A DNA stretch of 64,000 bases from Clavibacter sp. B3I6 (GTDB lineage Bacteria; Actinomycetota; Actinomycetes; Actinomycetales; Microbacteriaceae): positions 2,294,001 through 2,358,000 of the forward strand of contig NZ_JAUSYL010000001.1 of assembly GCF_030816895.1 (NCBI RefSeq), in the 5' to 3' direction. The notes under the pieces are model-generated. The model worked only from the letters and a program-made list of their open reading frames with translations, had not been told where the DNA came from and did not search any database. Numbering within the stretch: the stretch's first letter is position 1; each line of letters begins with the position of its first letter. The translations under genes and the position numbers were made by a program. This document shows positions 42,311-51,152 of this stretch, in pieces.

Positions 42311-42363
42311 GCGCACGCGAGGAGGCCGGGCGCTCCCCCGAGCCGCCCGGCCTCCGCGTGCGC
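42311..42363. terminator. Long bidirectional terminator
   Basis: A 12-base inner stem (42321-42332 with 42344-42355) stacks on an 8-base outer stem (42311-42318 with 42356-42363), with a two-base bulge and an 11-base loop. It lies between the convergent DUF2079 gene and the citrate symporter. Confidence 0.8.
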
Positions 42364-42384
42364 GCTCCCGCGGAGCGCCCCGAC

Positions 42385-43830
42385 CTAGATCGGGATGGCC
42401 GCCGTGAGCACGCCCACCGCGAGCATCACGAGCGACACCAGGACGGCCCGCCACAGCACCTTGCGGTGGTGGTCGCCGAGGTTCACGTCCGCCAGGGACA
42501 CGAGCAGCAGGATCGCCGGCACGAGCGGGCTCTGCAGGTGCACGGGCTGCCCGGTGATGGACGCGCGCGCCATCTCGACGGGGTCGATGCCGTAGTTGGC
42601 CGCGCTCTCCGCGAGCACCGGGAGCATGCCGTAGTAGAAGGCGTCGTTGCTCATGAAGAAGGTCATCGGGATGCTGAGCACGCCCGTGATGACCGCGAGG
42701 CCGGGGCCCAGGGCGTCCGGGATGATCGTGACCAGCCAGTCCGACATCGCCGAGACCATGCCGGTGCCGTTGAGCACGCCGATGAGGACGCCTGCCGCGA
42801 GCACCATCGAGACCACGCCGACCACGCTGGGTGCGTGGGCCGCGATCCGCTCGCCCTGGTCCTTGAGGACGCGGAAGTTGACGATGAGGGCGATGGCCGC
42901 GCCGACCATGAAGACGTACGCGAGCGGCAGCTGGTCCATGATCAGCAGCACGAGCACCGCGAGCGTCAGACCGAGGTTGAACCAGATGAGGCGCGGGCGG
43001 AGGGTCTCGCGGTCGGGGTCGAGCATGGTCGAGCCGACGGTGGAGACCGCGGCCGTCTCGGCGCGGACGAGCGACGGGGCCAGCGTGATGAGGCCGCCGC
43101 GCGGGGTCGCGGGGGCGCCGCGACCGGCGCGCCACCAGCCCGAGCCGCCCGTGGAGCCGCCGGAGCCGGAGCCGCCCGCGGCGTCGATGCCGCCCTCGGC
43201 CCGCGCCTCGCCGAGCGCGGCGAGGCGGTTGCGCTCGCGGACGCCCATGGTCCACGCGAAGACGAAGACGAGGGCGAGGCCCACCAGGAGCGACGGGATC
43301 ATCGGCACGAAGATGTCGGTCGGCGAGACCTTGAGGGCCGCGGCCGCGCGGACGGTCGGGCCGCCCCACGGGACGATGTTGAGCGTGCCGTTCGCGAGGC
43401 CCGCCGTGCAGGTGAGCACGACCGGGCTCATGCCGAGCTTGCGGTAGATGGGCAGCATGGCCGCCGTGGTGACGATGAAGGTGGTGGATCCGTCGCCGTC
43501 GAGGGAGACCGCGGCCGCGAGGATCGCCGTGCCGAGCACGATCTTCGCCGGGTCGCCGCCCGCGACGCGGAGGATGAGGCGCACCAGCGGGTCGAAGAGG
43601 CCGACGTCGATCATGATGCCGAAGTAGATGATGGCGAACATCAGCAGCGCGGCCGTGGGGGCGAGGTCGCCGAGCGCCTCGATGACCATGTCGCCGATCC
43701 CGAGGCCGGCGCCCGCGAAGAGGCCGAAGATCGTCGGCACGAGGATGAGGGCGACCATGGGCGTCAGCCGCTTGGTCATGATGAGGGCCATGAAGGTGAG
43801 GACCATGGCGAAGCCCAGGAATACCAGCAC
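42385..43830 (-). CDS. CitMHS-family citrate:metal symporter
   Basis: 481-residue membrane transporter with about 12 helices. CitMHS features include FLGFAMVLTFMALIMTKRL at the start, VSLDGDGSTTFIVTTAAMLP near 110, NIVPWGGPTVRAAAAL near 150, and MTFFMSNDAFYYGMLPV near 395. A Gly/Ser/Trp-rich loop (residues about 215-245) separates the halves. It imports citrate complexed with Mg or Ca. GTG 43830 has AAGGAG 6 bases before it. The divergent CitA/CitB-like two-component system very probably induces it in response to citrate. Confidence 0.9.
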   Translation of the reverse strand: MLVFLGFAMVLTFMALIMTKRLTPMVALILVPTIFGLFAGAGLGIGDMVIEALGDLAPTAALLMFAIIYFGIMIDVGLFDPLVRLILRVAGGDPAKIVLGTAILAAAVSLDGDGSTTFIVTTAAMLPIYRKLGMSPVVLTCTAGLANGTLNIVPWGGPTVRAAAALKVSPTDIFVPMIPSLLVGLALVFVFAWTMGVRERNRLAALGEARAEGGIDAAGGSGSGGSTGGSGWWRAGRGAPATPRGGLITLAPSLVRAETAAVSTVGSTMLDPDRETLRPRLIWFNLGLTLAVLVLLIMDQLPLAYVFMVGAAIALIVNFRVLKDQGERIAAHAPSVVGVVSMVLAAGVLIGVLNGTGMVSAMSDWLVTIIPDALGPGLAVITGVLSIPMTFFMSNDAFYYGMLPVLAESAANYGIDPVEMARASITGQPVHLQSPLVPAILLLVSLADVNLGDHHRKVLWRAVLVSLVMLAVGVLTAAIPI

Positions 43831-43965
43831 GTGTGACTCCTTCGTCGGTGGGCGGGACGCCCGGCTGAACATCACACGCTAGGTCGGTGTCCGCGTCCCG
43901 TCGCGCTTGTGCCGCTTCATCGCGATAGTGCACGAAGACGACGTTCTGCGCATTATGCTCACGAG

Positions 43966-45831
43966 GTGGATCGGGCGACGGGGCGACGACGGGCGGGGCT
44001 CGACTTCGCGCGGCGCATGCTCGTCCTCCAGCTGCTCGTCGTGCTCGTGGTGGTCGGGATCGCGACGGTCGCCTACGGCCTGCTGAGCTCCTCCGAGAAC
44101 CGGGACGAGGCGCAGGCGACGGCGCTCGCGATCGCCCGGACGGCGGCCGAGGATCCCGCGCTGCGGGCCGCCGTGACGGCCGAGACGGAGGTCCCCGGAG
44201 TCGCCGCAGCGGCCGACCTCGCCGACGGGCCCGTGCAGCGCACGGCCGAGGCGGTGCGCGCCCGGACCGGCGCGCTCTTCGTGGTGGTCACCGACGACCG
44301 GGGCCTGCGGCTCGCCCACCCCGACCGGGCGGAGCTCGGGCAGCGCGTGAGCACGGATCCGACGGTCGCGCTCGCGGGGCGCGAGGAGGTGACCTGGGCC
44401 ACCGGCACGCTCGGGGAGTCCGCCCGGGCGAAGGTGCCGGTGCGGGCGCTCGACGCGGAGGCGGGCGGGGGAGCGGGCGGCGCGCCCGCGGGCGACGGAT
44501 CGGGTCGGGTCGTCGGCGAGGTCAGCGTCGGCTTCGCGGCGGCTACCGTGCGCGACTCCATCGGCGTCGACGTCGCCGCCATCGCGGTCGTCGCCCTGCT
44601 CGCGCTCGGGGTCGGCGCCGTGGCCAGCGGGATCCTGTCCAGGCGGCTCGCGCGCCTCACCCTCGGGCTCCAGCCGTCCGAGCTCGCCGGCCTCGTGCAG
44701 GACCAGGCGGCCGTCCTCTCCGGCGTCGGCGAGGGCGTCCTCGGCGTCGGCACCGACGGCCGGGTCACCGTCTGCAACCCGCGGGCCGCCGAGCTGCTCG
44801 GCCTCGTGGATCCGGTCGGCCGCGCGCTCGAGGAGCTCGGGGTCGCCGAGGCCGTGCGCGACGCCGCCGCCCGGACCGCCGCCGACGGCCGGGCGGCCTC
44901 CCTGCGCGCCGTGGTGGACGACCGGCTCCTCTTCGTCGATGTCGCCCGCGTGGAGCGCGACGGCCGCGACCTCGGCACGGTCGTCGTCGTGCGTGACGAG
45001 ACCGACCTCGAGTCGATGAGCCGGCGCCTCACGGCCGTCACCGCGATGTCCACCGCCCTCCGCGTGCAGCGGCACGAGTTCGCGAACCGGCTGCACGTCG
45101 TGCGCGGGCTGGTCGCCACCGGCCGCGTGGACGAGGCGGGGAGCTACCTCGCGGGCGTCCTCGAGCAGGGGCCGGTCGCCTTCCCGATGCGGGACGCCGA
45201 GCTCGTCGACGAGCCGTACCTGCACGCGTTCCTCGGGGCCAAGGCGCTCGAGGCGGAGGAGCGCGGCGTGGCGCTCCGGGTAGGGCCCGGCACGCTCGTG
45301 CGGGGGATCCTCGTGCGGCCCGAGGAGGTCACCACCGTGCTCGGCAACCTCGTCGACAACGCGGTGCACGCGGCCGTGCGGGGATCCCGCGCCGACCGCT
45401 GGGTGGAGGTCGAGGCGCTCGACGACGGGCCCGACCTGCACCTCGCCGTCTCCGACTCGGGCGATGGGCTCGGCGCCGCGGATCCGGCGGGCGTCTTCCG
45501 GCGGCGGCCCGACGACGTGGACCGGGCGGCCCGGGCGCTCGCCGCGGGCGGGCCCGCGGCCACCGGACCCGATGGACGCGGCGGCGCGGATCCGGCGCAC
45601 GGGCTGGGCTTCGGCCTGCCGCTCGCGCGCGACATCGCCCGGCGCGACGGCGGCGACGTGTGGGTCGCGGATCCGGGCGGCCCGCCGCCCGACGCCGTCG
45701 CGGGCGCCGTCTTCTGCGCCCGCCTCACGGGGGTGGTCGAGCCGCCCGACGCGGACCCGCCCGGCTACCCCGCCGCCGCCGCCTCCGACGACCTCCCCGA
45801 CCGCCCCGCCCCGGATGGAGCCCCCGCGTGA
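43966..45831 (+). CDS. CitA/DcuS-type sensor histidine kinase
   Basis: 621-residue membrane kinase. Membrane helix 1 is at about 17-37, the extracytoplasmic PAS-like sensor at 38-195, helix 2 at about 197-222, and the cytoplasmic PAS at 250-350. The phospho-acceptor His lies in RHEFANRLHVV (near 369), the N box in LGNLVDNAVHAA (near 459) and the G boxes in DSGDG and GLGFGLPLARD. A Pro/Ala-rich insert separates the G boxes. GTG 43966 has TATGCT exactly 6 bases upstream (43954-43959), hence leaderless. It overlaps the response regulator by 4 bases. The ligand is likely citrate or a C4-dicarboxylate. Confidence 0.9.
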   Translation: MDRATGRRRAGLDFARRMLVLQLLVVLVVVGIATVAYGLLSSSENRDEAQATALAIARTAAEDPALRAAVTAETEVPGVAAAADLADGPVQRTAEAVRARTGALFVVVTDDRGLRLAHPDRAELGQRVSTDPTVALAGREEVTWATGTLGESARAKVPVRALDAEAGGGAGGAPAGDGSGRVVGEVSVGFAAATVRDSIGVDVAAIAVVALLALGVGAVASGILSRRLARLTLGLQPSELAGLVQDQAAVLSGVGEGVLGVGTDGRVTVCNPRAAELLGLVDPVGRALEELGVAEAVRDAAARTAADGRAASLRAVVDDRLLFVDVARVERDGRDLGTVVVVRDETDLESMSRRLTAVTAMSTALRVQRHEFANRLHVVRGLVATGRVDEAGSYLAGVLEQGPVAFPMRDAELVDEPYLHAFLGAKALEAEERGVALRVGPGTLVRGILVRPEEVTTVLGNLVDNAVHAAVRGSRADRWVEVEALDDGPDLHLAVSDSGDGLGAADPAGVFRRRPDDVDRAARALAAGGPAATGPDGRGGADPAHGLGFGLPLARDIARRDGGDVWVADPGGPPPDAVAGAVFCARLTGVVEPPDADPPGYPAAAASDDLPDRPAPDGAPA

Positions 45832-46490
45832 CCGACGACCTCACCGTCCTCGTCGTCGACGACGACTTCCGCATCGCGCGCCTGCACGAGGGCCTCGTCG
45901 CCTCCGCGCCCGGCTTCCGCTCCCTCGGCACGGCGGGCAGCGTGCGCGCGGCGCTCGCCGTGCTCGACGCCGAGCGACCCGACCTCGTGCTCCTCGACGC
46001 CTACCTGCCCGACGGCAGCGGGCTCGACCTCGTGCGGCGGATCGAGCCCGACGTGATCCTCGTCACGGCCGCCGACGACGCCGCCACCGTCCGCCGCGCC
46101 CTCCGCGGCGGCGCGGTCTCCTACCTCGTGAAGCCCTTCGCGCCCGAGCTGCTGCTGGCCCGGCTCGCCGCCTACGCGGCCTACCGAGCCGGCCTCGACA
46201 CCGACCGTCCGCTGGACCAGGCGGCCGTCGACCGGGCGATGCAGTCCCTCCGCCCGGGACGCACGGCCGCGAACGCGCGGCCCGCGACCGAGCAGGCCGT
46301 GCTGGACGCCCTCACGGCGGCGGGCGACGAGCTCTCCGCCCCCGACATCGCCGAGCGCGTCGGCGTCTCCCGCGCCACGGCGCAGCGCTACCTCGGCGCG
46401 CTCGCCCGGGAGCGCGTGGTCGACGTGCAGCTCAAGTACGGATCCACGGGCCGCCCGGAGCACCGCTACCGGATCCTGCGGCCGCGCTAG
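45828..46490 (+). CDS. CitB/DcuR-type response regulator
   Basis: 220-residue regulator. The receiver domain (1-120) has acidic residues in VVDDDF, phospho-Asp in LLDAYLPDGSG (near 54) and Lys in LVKPF (near 102). The C-terminal helix-turn-helix is of CitB type (APDIAERVGVSRATAQRYLG). GTG 45828 overlaps the kinase stop. Likely activates the divergent citrate symporter. Confidence 0.9.
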   Translation: MTDDLTVLVVDDDFRIARLHEGLVASAPGFRSLGTAGSVRAALAVLDAERPDLVLLDAYLPDGSGLDLVRRIEPDVILVTAADDAATVRRALRGGAVSYLVKPFAPELLLARLAAYAAYRAGLDTDRPLDQAAVDRAMQSLRPGRTAANARPATEQAVLDALTAAGDELSAPDIAERVGVSRATAQRYLGALARERVVDVQLKYGSTGRPEHRYRILRPR

Positions 46491-46535
46491 GCGCACGACG
46501 GCCGGCCCCCGTCCCCGCTGTCGTACGCTCGCCCG

Positions 46536-47003
46536 ATGGCCCCACCTCTCCCTCCGCCCGGCTGGCACCGACCCCCGGACGCGACGGGACCCGCCGTCAG
46601 CAGGGCGGCGGTGCGCGCGTGGCTCGACGCCTACGTCGCCGCGTGGCGGTCGTACGACGCGGGGGAGATCGCGGATCTGTGGTCGGAGGACGCGGTGTGG
46701 CACTACCCGTTCGAGGTCCGGGCGACGGGTCGTGCTGCCATCGTCGCGGAGTGGATGAGCGAGCGCGACGCCTTCGTCGGGGAGCGGTTCGAGGCGAGCT
46801 ACCACCCGGTGGTGGTCGAGGGGGACATGGCCGTGGCCCACGGGCGCACGGTCTTCCTGGCCGACGAGGGCGACGAGGTCGCGACCGCCTACGACAACGT
46901 CTGGCTGCTCCGCTTCGACGCCGACGGCAGGTGCACGGAGTTCCACGAGTGGTACGCCGGCCGACCCGAGGACGAACCGGACCGGGCGGTCCCGCGACGC
47001 TGA
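46536..47003 (+). CDS. NTF2-like (SnoaL-type) protein
   Basis: 155-residue small alpha+beta barrel protein. The typical opening helix and loop (VRAWLDAYVAAWRSYDAGEI, ADLWSEDAVWHYPFEV) and the closing strand FDADGRCTEFHEWYAG fit the SnoaL/NTF2 fold. Substrate or partner unknown. TACGCT at 46524-46529 lies 6 bases before ATG, so it is leaderless. It converges on the ectB-like gene with a terminator between. Confidence 0.82.
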   Translation: MAPPLPPPGWHRPPDATGPAVSRAAVRAWLDAYVAAWRSYDAGEIADLWSEDAVWHYPFEVRATGRAAIVAEWMSERDAFVGERFEASYHPVVVEGDMAVAHGRTVFLADEGDEVATAYDNVWLLRFDADGRCTEFHEWYAGRPEDEPDRAVPRR

Positions 47004-47041
47004 CGGATCCGCCGTGCCCCTGCGCCCGCGGCGGACGCACG

Positions 47042-47076
47042 ACGGCCCGGCCACCGCGCGTGCGATGCCGGGCCGT
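47042..47076. terminator. Bidirectional hairpin terminator
   Basis: Perfect 10-base arms ACGGCCCGGC (47042-47051) and GCCGGGCCGT (47067-47076), 15-base loop, between the convergent NTF2-like and transaminase genes. Confidence 0.65.
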
Positions 47077-47096
47077 GGTCGGGCTGGATGGGCGGA

Positions 47097-48407
47097 TCAG
47101 CTCCCGACGGCCACCGGCAGCGGCACCTCGTCGGCGGCGAGCTCCTCGCTCGTGGATCCGAGGACCTCGCGCACGGACGCGCGGATGATGGCGAGTCCCT
47201 CCTCGACCTGCTCGTCGGTGATGGTGAGCGCGGGCAGCACCTTCATGACCGTGCCGCCGGCGCCGCTCGTCTCCATGAGCATGCCGCGCTCGAACGCCGC
47301 CCGGCAGACCGCGCCGGCGAGGTCGCCCGAGGGGAACTCGATGCCGCGCGCGAGGCCGCGGCCGCGCACCTTCAGCTGCATCTCCGGCGCGACGGAGGCG
47401 GCGATCTCGGTGAAGACCTCGTGGATCCGCTCGCCCTTGCGCAGCGTGGACGCCTCGAGCTCGCCGTCGGTCCAGTACTGCCGCAGCGCCTCGGCGCCCG
47501 TGAGGAACGCGGGCGCGATGCCGCGGAACGTGCCGTTGTGCTCGCCCGGCTTCCACTGGTCGAGCTCGGGCTTCAGCAGCGTGAGGGCCATGGGCAGGCC
47601 GTAGCCGCCGATGGACTTGGAGAGCGTGACGATGTCGGGGACGATGCCGGCCTCCTCGAAGCTGAAGAACCCGCCGGTGCGGCCGCAGCCCATCTGCACG
47701 TCGTCGACGATGAGCACGATGCCGTGGCGCGTGCACAGGTCGCGCAGCTCCCGCAGCCACTCGGCGCTCGCGACGTTGATGCCGCCCTCGCCCTGCACGG
47801 TCTCGACGATGACGCCGGCGGGCGCGTCGAAGCCGGAGCCGGAGTCGTCGAGGAGCTTCGCGAAGTACGCGAGGCTGTCGGTCTCGCCGCCGAGGTAGCC
47901 GTCGAAGGGCACCGCGACCGCGTGGTGAAGCGGGTGGCCGGCCCCGCCGCGCTTCAGCGCGTTGCCGGTGACCGCGAGCGCGCCCTCGGTCATGCCGTGG
48001 AACGAGTTGGTGAAGTGCACGATGGTGGTGCGGCCGGTGACCTTGCGCGCGAGCTTCAGCGCGGCCTCGACCGCGTTGGCGCCGCCCGGGCCGGGGAACA
48101 TGATGCGGTAGTCGAGCCCGCGCGGCTGGAGGATGACGTCCTGGAAGGTCTGCAGGAAGTCGCGGCGGGCCTCCGTGAACATGTCGAGGGAGTGCGTGAC
48201 GCCGTCGCGGAGGATGTAGTCGACCAGCTTCTGCTTGAGGGCCGGGTTGTTGTGCCCGTAGTTGAGGGCGCCCGCGCCGGCGAAGAAGTCGAGGTAGCGA
48301 TCGCCGTCGGCCGTGAACATCTCGCTGCCCACCGCGCGGTCGAACACGACCGGCCAGCCGCGGCTGTAGCTCCGGACCTCGGACTCCATCTGCTCGAAGA
48401 TCGTCAT
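47097..48407 (-). CDS. ectB: Diaminobutyrate-2-oxoglutarate transaminase, EctB-like
   Basis: 436-residue class III PLP transaminase. Features are FPGPGGANAVEAALKLARK (phosphate site), the Ser/His pair SFHGMTEGALAVTGN, DDVQMGCGRTG, and the Schiff-base Lys in TLSKSIGGYGLPMA near residue 265. It closely fits EctB, which makes L-2,4-diaminobutyrate for ectoine. No ectA or ectC gene lies beside it, so here it may supply diaminobutyrate for another use, such as the cell wall: 2,4-diaminobutyrate is the peptidoglycan diamino acid of Clavibacter. That link is inference. ATG 48407; the purine-rich site GCAAGGAGCGAGACGG precedes it. Confidence 0.85.
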   Translation of the reverse strand: MTIFEQMESEVRSYSRGWPVVFDRAVGSEMFTADGDRYLDFFAGAGALNYGHNNPALKQKLVDYILRDGVTHSLDMFTEARRDFLQTFQDVILQPRGLDYRIMFPGPGGANAVEAALKLARKVTGRTTIVHFTNSFHGMTEGALAVTGNALKRGGAGHPLHHAVAVPFDGYLGGETDSLAYFAKLLDDSGSGFDAPAGVIVETVQGEGGINVASAEWLRELRDLCTRHGIVLIVDDVQMGCGRTGGFFSFEEAGIVPDIVTLSKSIGGYGLPMALTLLKPELDQWKPGEHNGTFRGIAPAFLTGAEALRQYWTDGELEASTLRKGERIHEVFTEIAASVAPEMQLKVRGRGLARGIEFPSGDLAGAVCRAAFERGMLMETSGAGGTVMKVLPALTITDEQVEEGLAIIRASVREVLGSTSEELAADEVPLPVAVGS

Positions 48408-48579
48408 GCCGTCTCGCTCCTTGCTGCTCAGCGGCGACCTCGGTGGATCGCCTCACGTCGGGCGGGCTCGTGGCTCCGGGCGACGGGGAAAGCGCTGCGA
48501 TGCGCAGCCCCTCCATCGTCGCACCTCCTCCCGACATCGCAGGAATCCCTCGCGCGGGGGATCTCGGTAGGGTCGCGGC

Positions 48580-49467
48580 ATGGCCGCACCCGGGGACGTC
48601 GATCCGCTCCGCGCCCCGGGGACCGCGATGCTGCGGGTGGACGGCCGCGCGGTGCGGCACCGGGTCACCGGCTCGGGGGATCCGGTCCTCCTCCTGCACG
48701 GCATCGGCCGCAGCCTCGAGGACTGGGACGAGCAGCACGAGCGCCTGTCCGCGCACCACGAGCTGCACAGCCTCGACCTGCCGGGCTTCGGCTGGTCGGA
48801 TCCGGTCGACGGCCCCGCGACGCTGGTGTCGCTCGCCGACGCCCTGCCCGGGTACCTCGACGCGGCGGGCGTCCGCGGGCCGGTCGCGGTCGTGGGCAAC
48901 TCGCTCGGCGGGGCCGTGGCCATGACCCTCGCGGTCCGGCATCCGGACCGGGTGCGCGCGCTCGTGCTCGCCGACAGCGCGGGCTTCGGGCGCGAGGTCA
49001 CCGTGGGCCTCCGCCTCCTGGCGTTCGACCCGCTCGCGACGCTCCTCCTCCGCCCCACGCCCGGCAACTCGCGGCGCTCCACCCGCAGCGTCTTCCACGA
49101 CGCGGCCCTCACGACACCGGAGCGCGTCCGCCACGCGCAGGCGCTGTCCGCGCGACCGGTGCACGCGGTCACCATGCTCGAGGTCGCGCGCGACCTGGGT
49201 ACCGTGCGCGGGGTGAGCTCCGGGTGGCGCCGACCGCTCGTGGACGCGGTGCGCGCGAGCGGCCTCCCCGTGCTCGCCGTCTGGGGCGACCGCGACCGGA
49301 TCCTCCCTCCCGCGCACCTGCGGGCCGTCGCGCGGGAGCTGCCGCACGCGCGCCTGGAGCTGATCTCCCGCTGCGGCCACATGCCGCAGATCGAGCGGCC
49401 GGACGTCTTCGCCGGCCTCGTGCGCCGGTTCCTCGCGTCGCTTCCGGAGGAGCCCGCGGCGCCCTGA
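48580..49467 (+). CDS. Alpha/beta-fold hydrolase
   Basis: 295-residue hydrolase. The oxyanion segment is LLLHGIGRSLEDWD, the nucleophile elbow is GNSLGG (Ser near residue 110), the acid residue is in WGDRDRILPP and the catalytic His in CGHMPQIERPD. No signal peptide. Substrate unknown. TAGGGT at 48568-48573, 6 bases before ATG, indicates leaderless transcription. Confidence 0.9.
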   Translation: MAAPGDVDPLRAPGTAMLRVDGRAVRHRVTGSGDPVLLLHGIGRSLEDWDEQHERLSAHHELHSLDLPGFGWSDPVDGPATLVSLADALPGYLDAAGVRGPVAVVGNSLGGAVAMTLAVRHPDRVRALVLADSAGFGREVTVGLRLLAFDPLATLLLRPTPGNSRRSTRSVFHDAALTTPERVRHAQALSARPVHAVTMLEVARDLGTVRGVSSGWRRPLVDAVRASGLPVLAVWGDRDRILPPAHLRAVARELPHARLELISRCGHMPQIERPDVFAGLVRRFLASLPEEPAAP

Positions 49468-49545
49468 GGAGGAGTCACGCGGGCCGGGAGCCCGCTCCCT
49501 ATCGTGAGGGTCCTCCTCGATCCGGCACCAGCGGATCCCCCTCCC

Positions 49546-51099
49546 ATGGAAACGGTCTCCGTCGTGCGCCTTCGTGCCCCCCTTCCCTCCCCCGGCGCCT
49601 CCGTGACGCTCGCGGTTTGCGTCCTGCTCTGCCTCGGCGGGGGCTCCCCGGCCCTCGCGTCGCCGTCCCTAGCGTCCCCGGCCCTCGCGTCGCCGGTGCC
49701 GCCCGTCTCCGACCCGTCGGCGTCCGCCGTCGGCGTCGCGGCCCACGGCGACCGCCGCGTCGTGACCGAGCCCGCCGCGCCCGCGACGACGTGCGCCACC
49801 GTCCCGGCGCGGGTCGCCGTGTCCGCGCGGAGGGCGTCGGACGCCGACGAGGCTGACGCGCCGGACGGGCCGCGCATCCAGGCGGCCCTCGACGCGTGCG
49901 CGGGGAAGGGCGGCGCGGTCCGGCTGCAGGCGTCCGGCGCCTCCGCGAGCTTCCTGAGCGGGCCGCTGTCCGTCCGGGCGGGGGAGGTGCTGCTCGTGGA
50001 GCCGGGGGCCGTCCTGTACGCGTCCCGCGACGCGACGGACTACCAGGTGGCCGGGCGGCCCCGCTGCGGGACCATCGGCGGGGCCGGCGACGGCTGCCGT
50101 CCCCTCATCACCCTCTCCTCGCACTCCGGCATCGCGTCGAGCGGAGCGCCGGGCACGGTCCGGGGCCGCATCGACGGGCGCGGCGACATGCCGATCCTCT
50201 CGGGGACCGTGAGCTGGTGGCAGCTCGCGGCGTCCGCCAAGGAGGGGGGCAAGCAGAACGTGCCGCGGCTCGTCGTGGCGACGCGCGCCGACGACGTCAC
50301 GCTGCACGACGTCGACCTCGTCTCGTCCCCGGGCACCCACGTGTCCTTCGACCACGGCCTCGGGCTCACGGTGTGGGGCGTGGTGATCCGGACGCCCGCC
50401 GGCGCGCGCAACACCGACGGGATCAACCCGGCGGGCGCGACCGACGTGACCGTCGCGCACTCCTGGATCAGCGCGGGCGATGACGGGATCGCGATCAAGG
50501 CGGGGTCGGCGCCGTCCGCGCACATCAGCATCGTCCAGGACCACCTGTTCGGCACGCACGGCATCTCCATCGGCAGCGAGACCGCGGCCGGCGTCAGCGA
50601 CGTCCTCGTCGCGGACGACACGGTGTCCGGCCGCGACGCCTTCGGCACCCTGAGCGTGGCGGCCGGGGGGATCCGCATCAAGAGCGCGGGCGGCGTCGGC
50701 GGACTGGTGCGCGACGTCGAGTACCGCGACGTGTGCGTCGACCAGGTGAAGTACCCGATGCTGTTCGACTCCAGCTACGGCGAGGCGTCCGTGGGGTCGG
50801 CCCCGCACTTCCAGGACATCGTCGTGGACGGATTCCGGGCCACCGCGTCGCTGCACCTCGCGTCGTCGTCGCTCGAGGGCTACGACGCCGCGCATCCGCT
50901 CGGCCTCGAGCTCCGGCGCACGGCCGTCGACGCGGCCCCGGTCGGCGCCGCCTTCGCCGACATCACCACGGCGGGGGCGACGTTCGGCGGCGTGCCGCTG
51001 GCCTCGACCCGGCCGGACGTGCGCATCACCGCCGGCCCGGCCGTGGGCAGCCCGCCCGCGTGCACGTCGCCGGCGTTCCCGGCGGTCGGCGGGCGCTGA
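49546..51099 (+). CDS. Secreted polygalacturonase, glycoside hydrolase family 28
   Basis: 517-residue pectin-degrading enzyme. The signal peptide is basic N-terminus, VTLAVCVLLCLGGG, then ALASP with three LASP repeats around the probable cleavage site. A right-handed beta-helix follows. GH28 catalytic motifs are intact: NTDGIN, GDDGIAIK, GTHGISIGSE and RIKS, supplying the three Asp and the His, Arg and Lys. It hydrolyses homogalacturonan outside the cell, suiting a plant-associated lifestyle. The start is ATG 49546 rather than GTG 49504, because it gives a standard signal peptide. Monocistronic. Confidence 0.92.
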   Translation: METVSVVRLRAPLPSPGASVTLAVCVLLCLGGGSPALASPSLASPALASPVPPVSDPSASAVGVAAHGDRRVVTEPAAPATTCATVPARVAVSARRASDADEADAPDGPRIQAALDACAGKGGAVRLQASGASASFLSGPLSVRAGEVLLVEPGAVLYASRDATDYQVAGRPRCGTIGGAGDGCRPLITLSSHSGIASSGAPGTVRGRIDGRGDMPILSGTVSWWQLAASAKEGGKQNVPRLVVATRADDVTLHDVDLVSSPGTHVSFDHGLGLTVWGVVIRTPAGARNTDGINPAGATDVTVAHSWISAGDDGIAIKAGSAPSAHISIVQDHLFGTHGISIGSETAAGVSDVLVADDTVSGRDAFGTLSVAAGGIRIKSAGGVGGLVRDVEYRDVCVDQVKYPMLFDSSYGEASVGSAPHFQDIVVDGFRATASLHLASSSLEGYDAAHPLGLELRRTAVDAAPVGAAFADITTAGATFGGVPLASTRPDVRITAGPAVGSPPACTSPAFPAVGGR

Positions 51100-51152
51100 G
51101 CGGGCTCGACGACGGCGACGACGACGGCCGGACCGGGTCGGTGCGAGCCTCG

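Noticed and set aside
47097..48407. Full ectoine operon
   Set aside because: No ectA or ectC candidate in the flanking genes.
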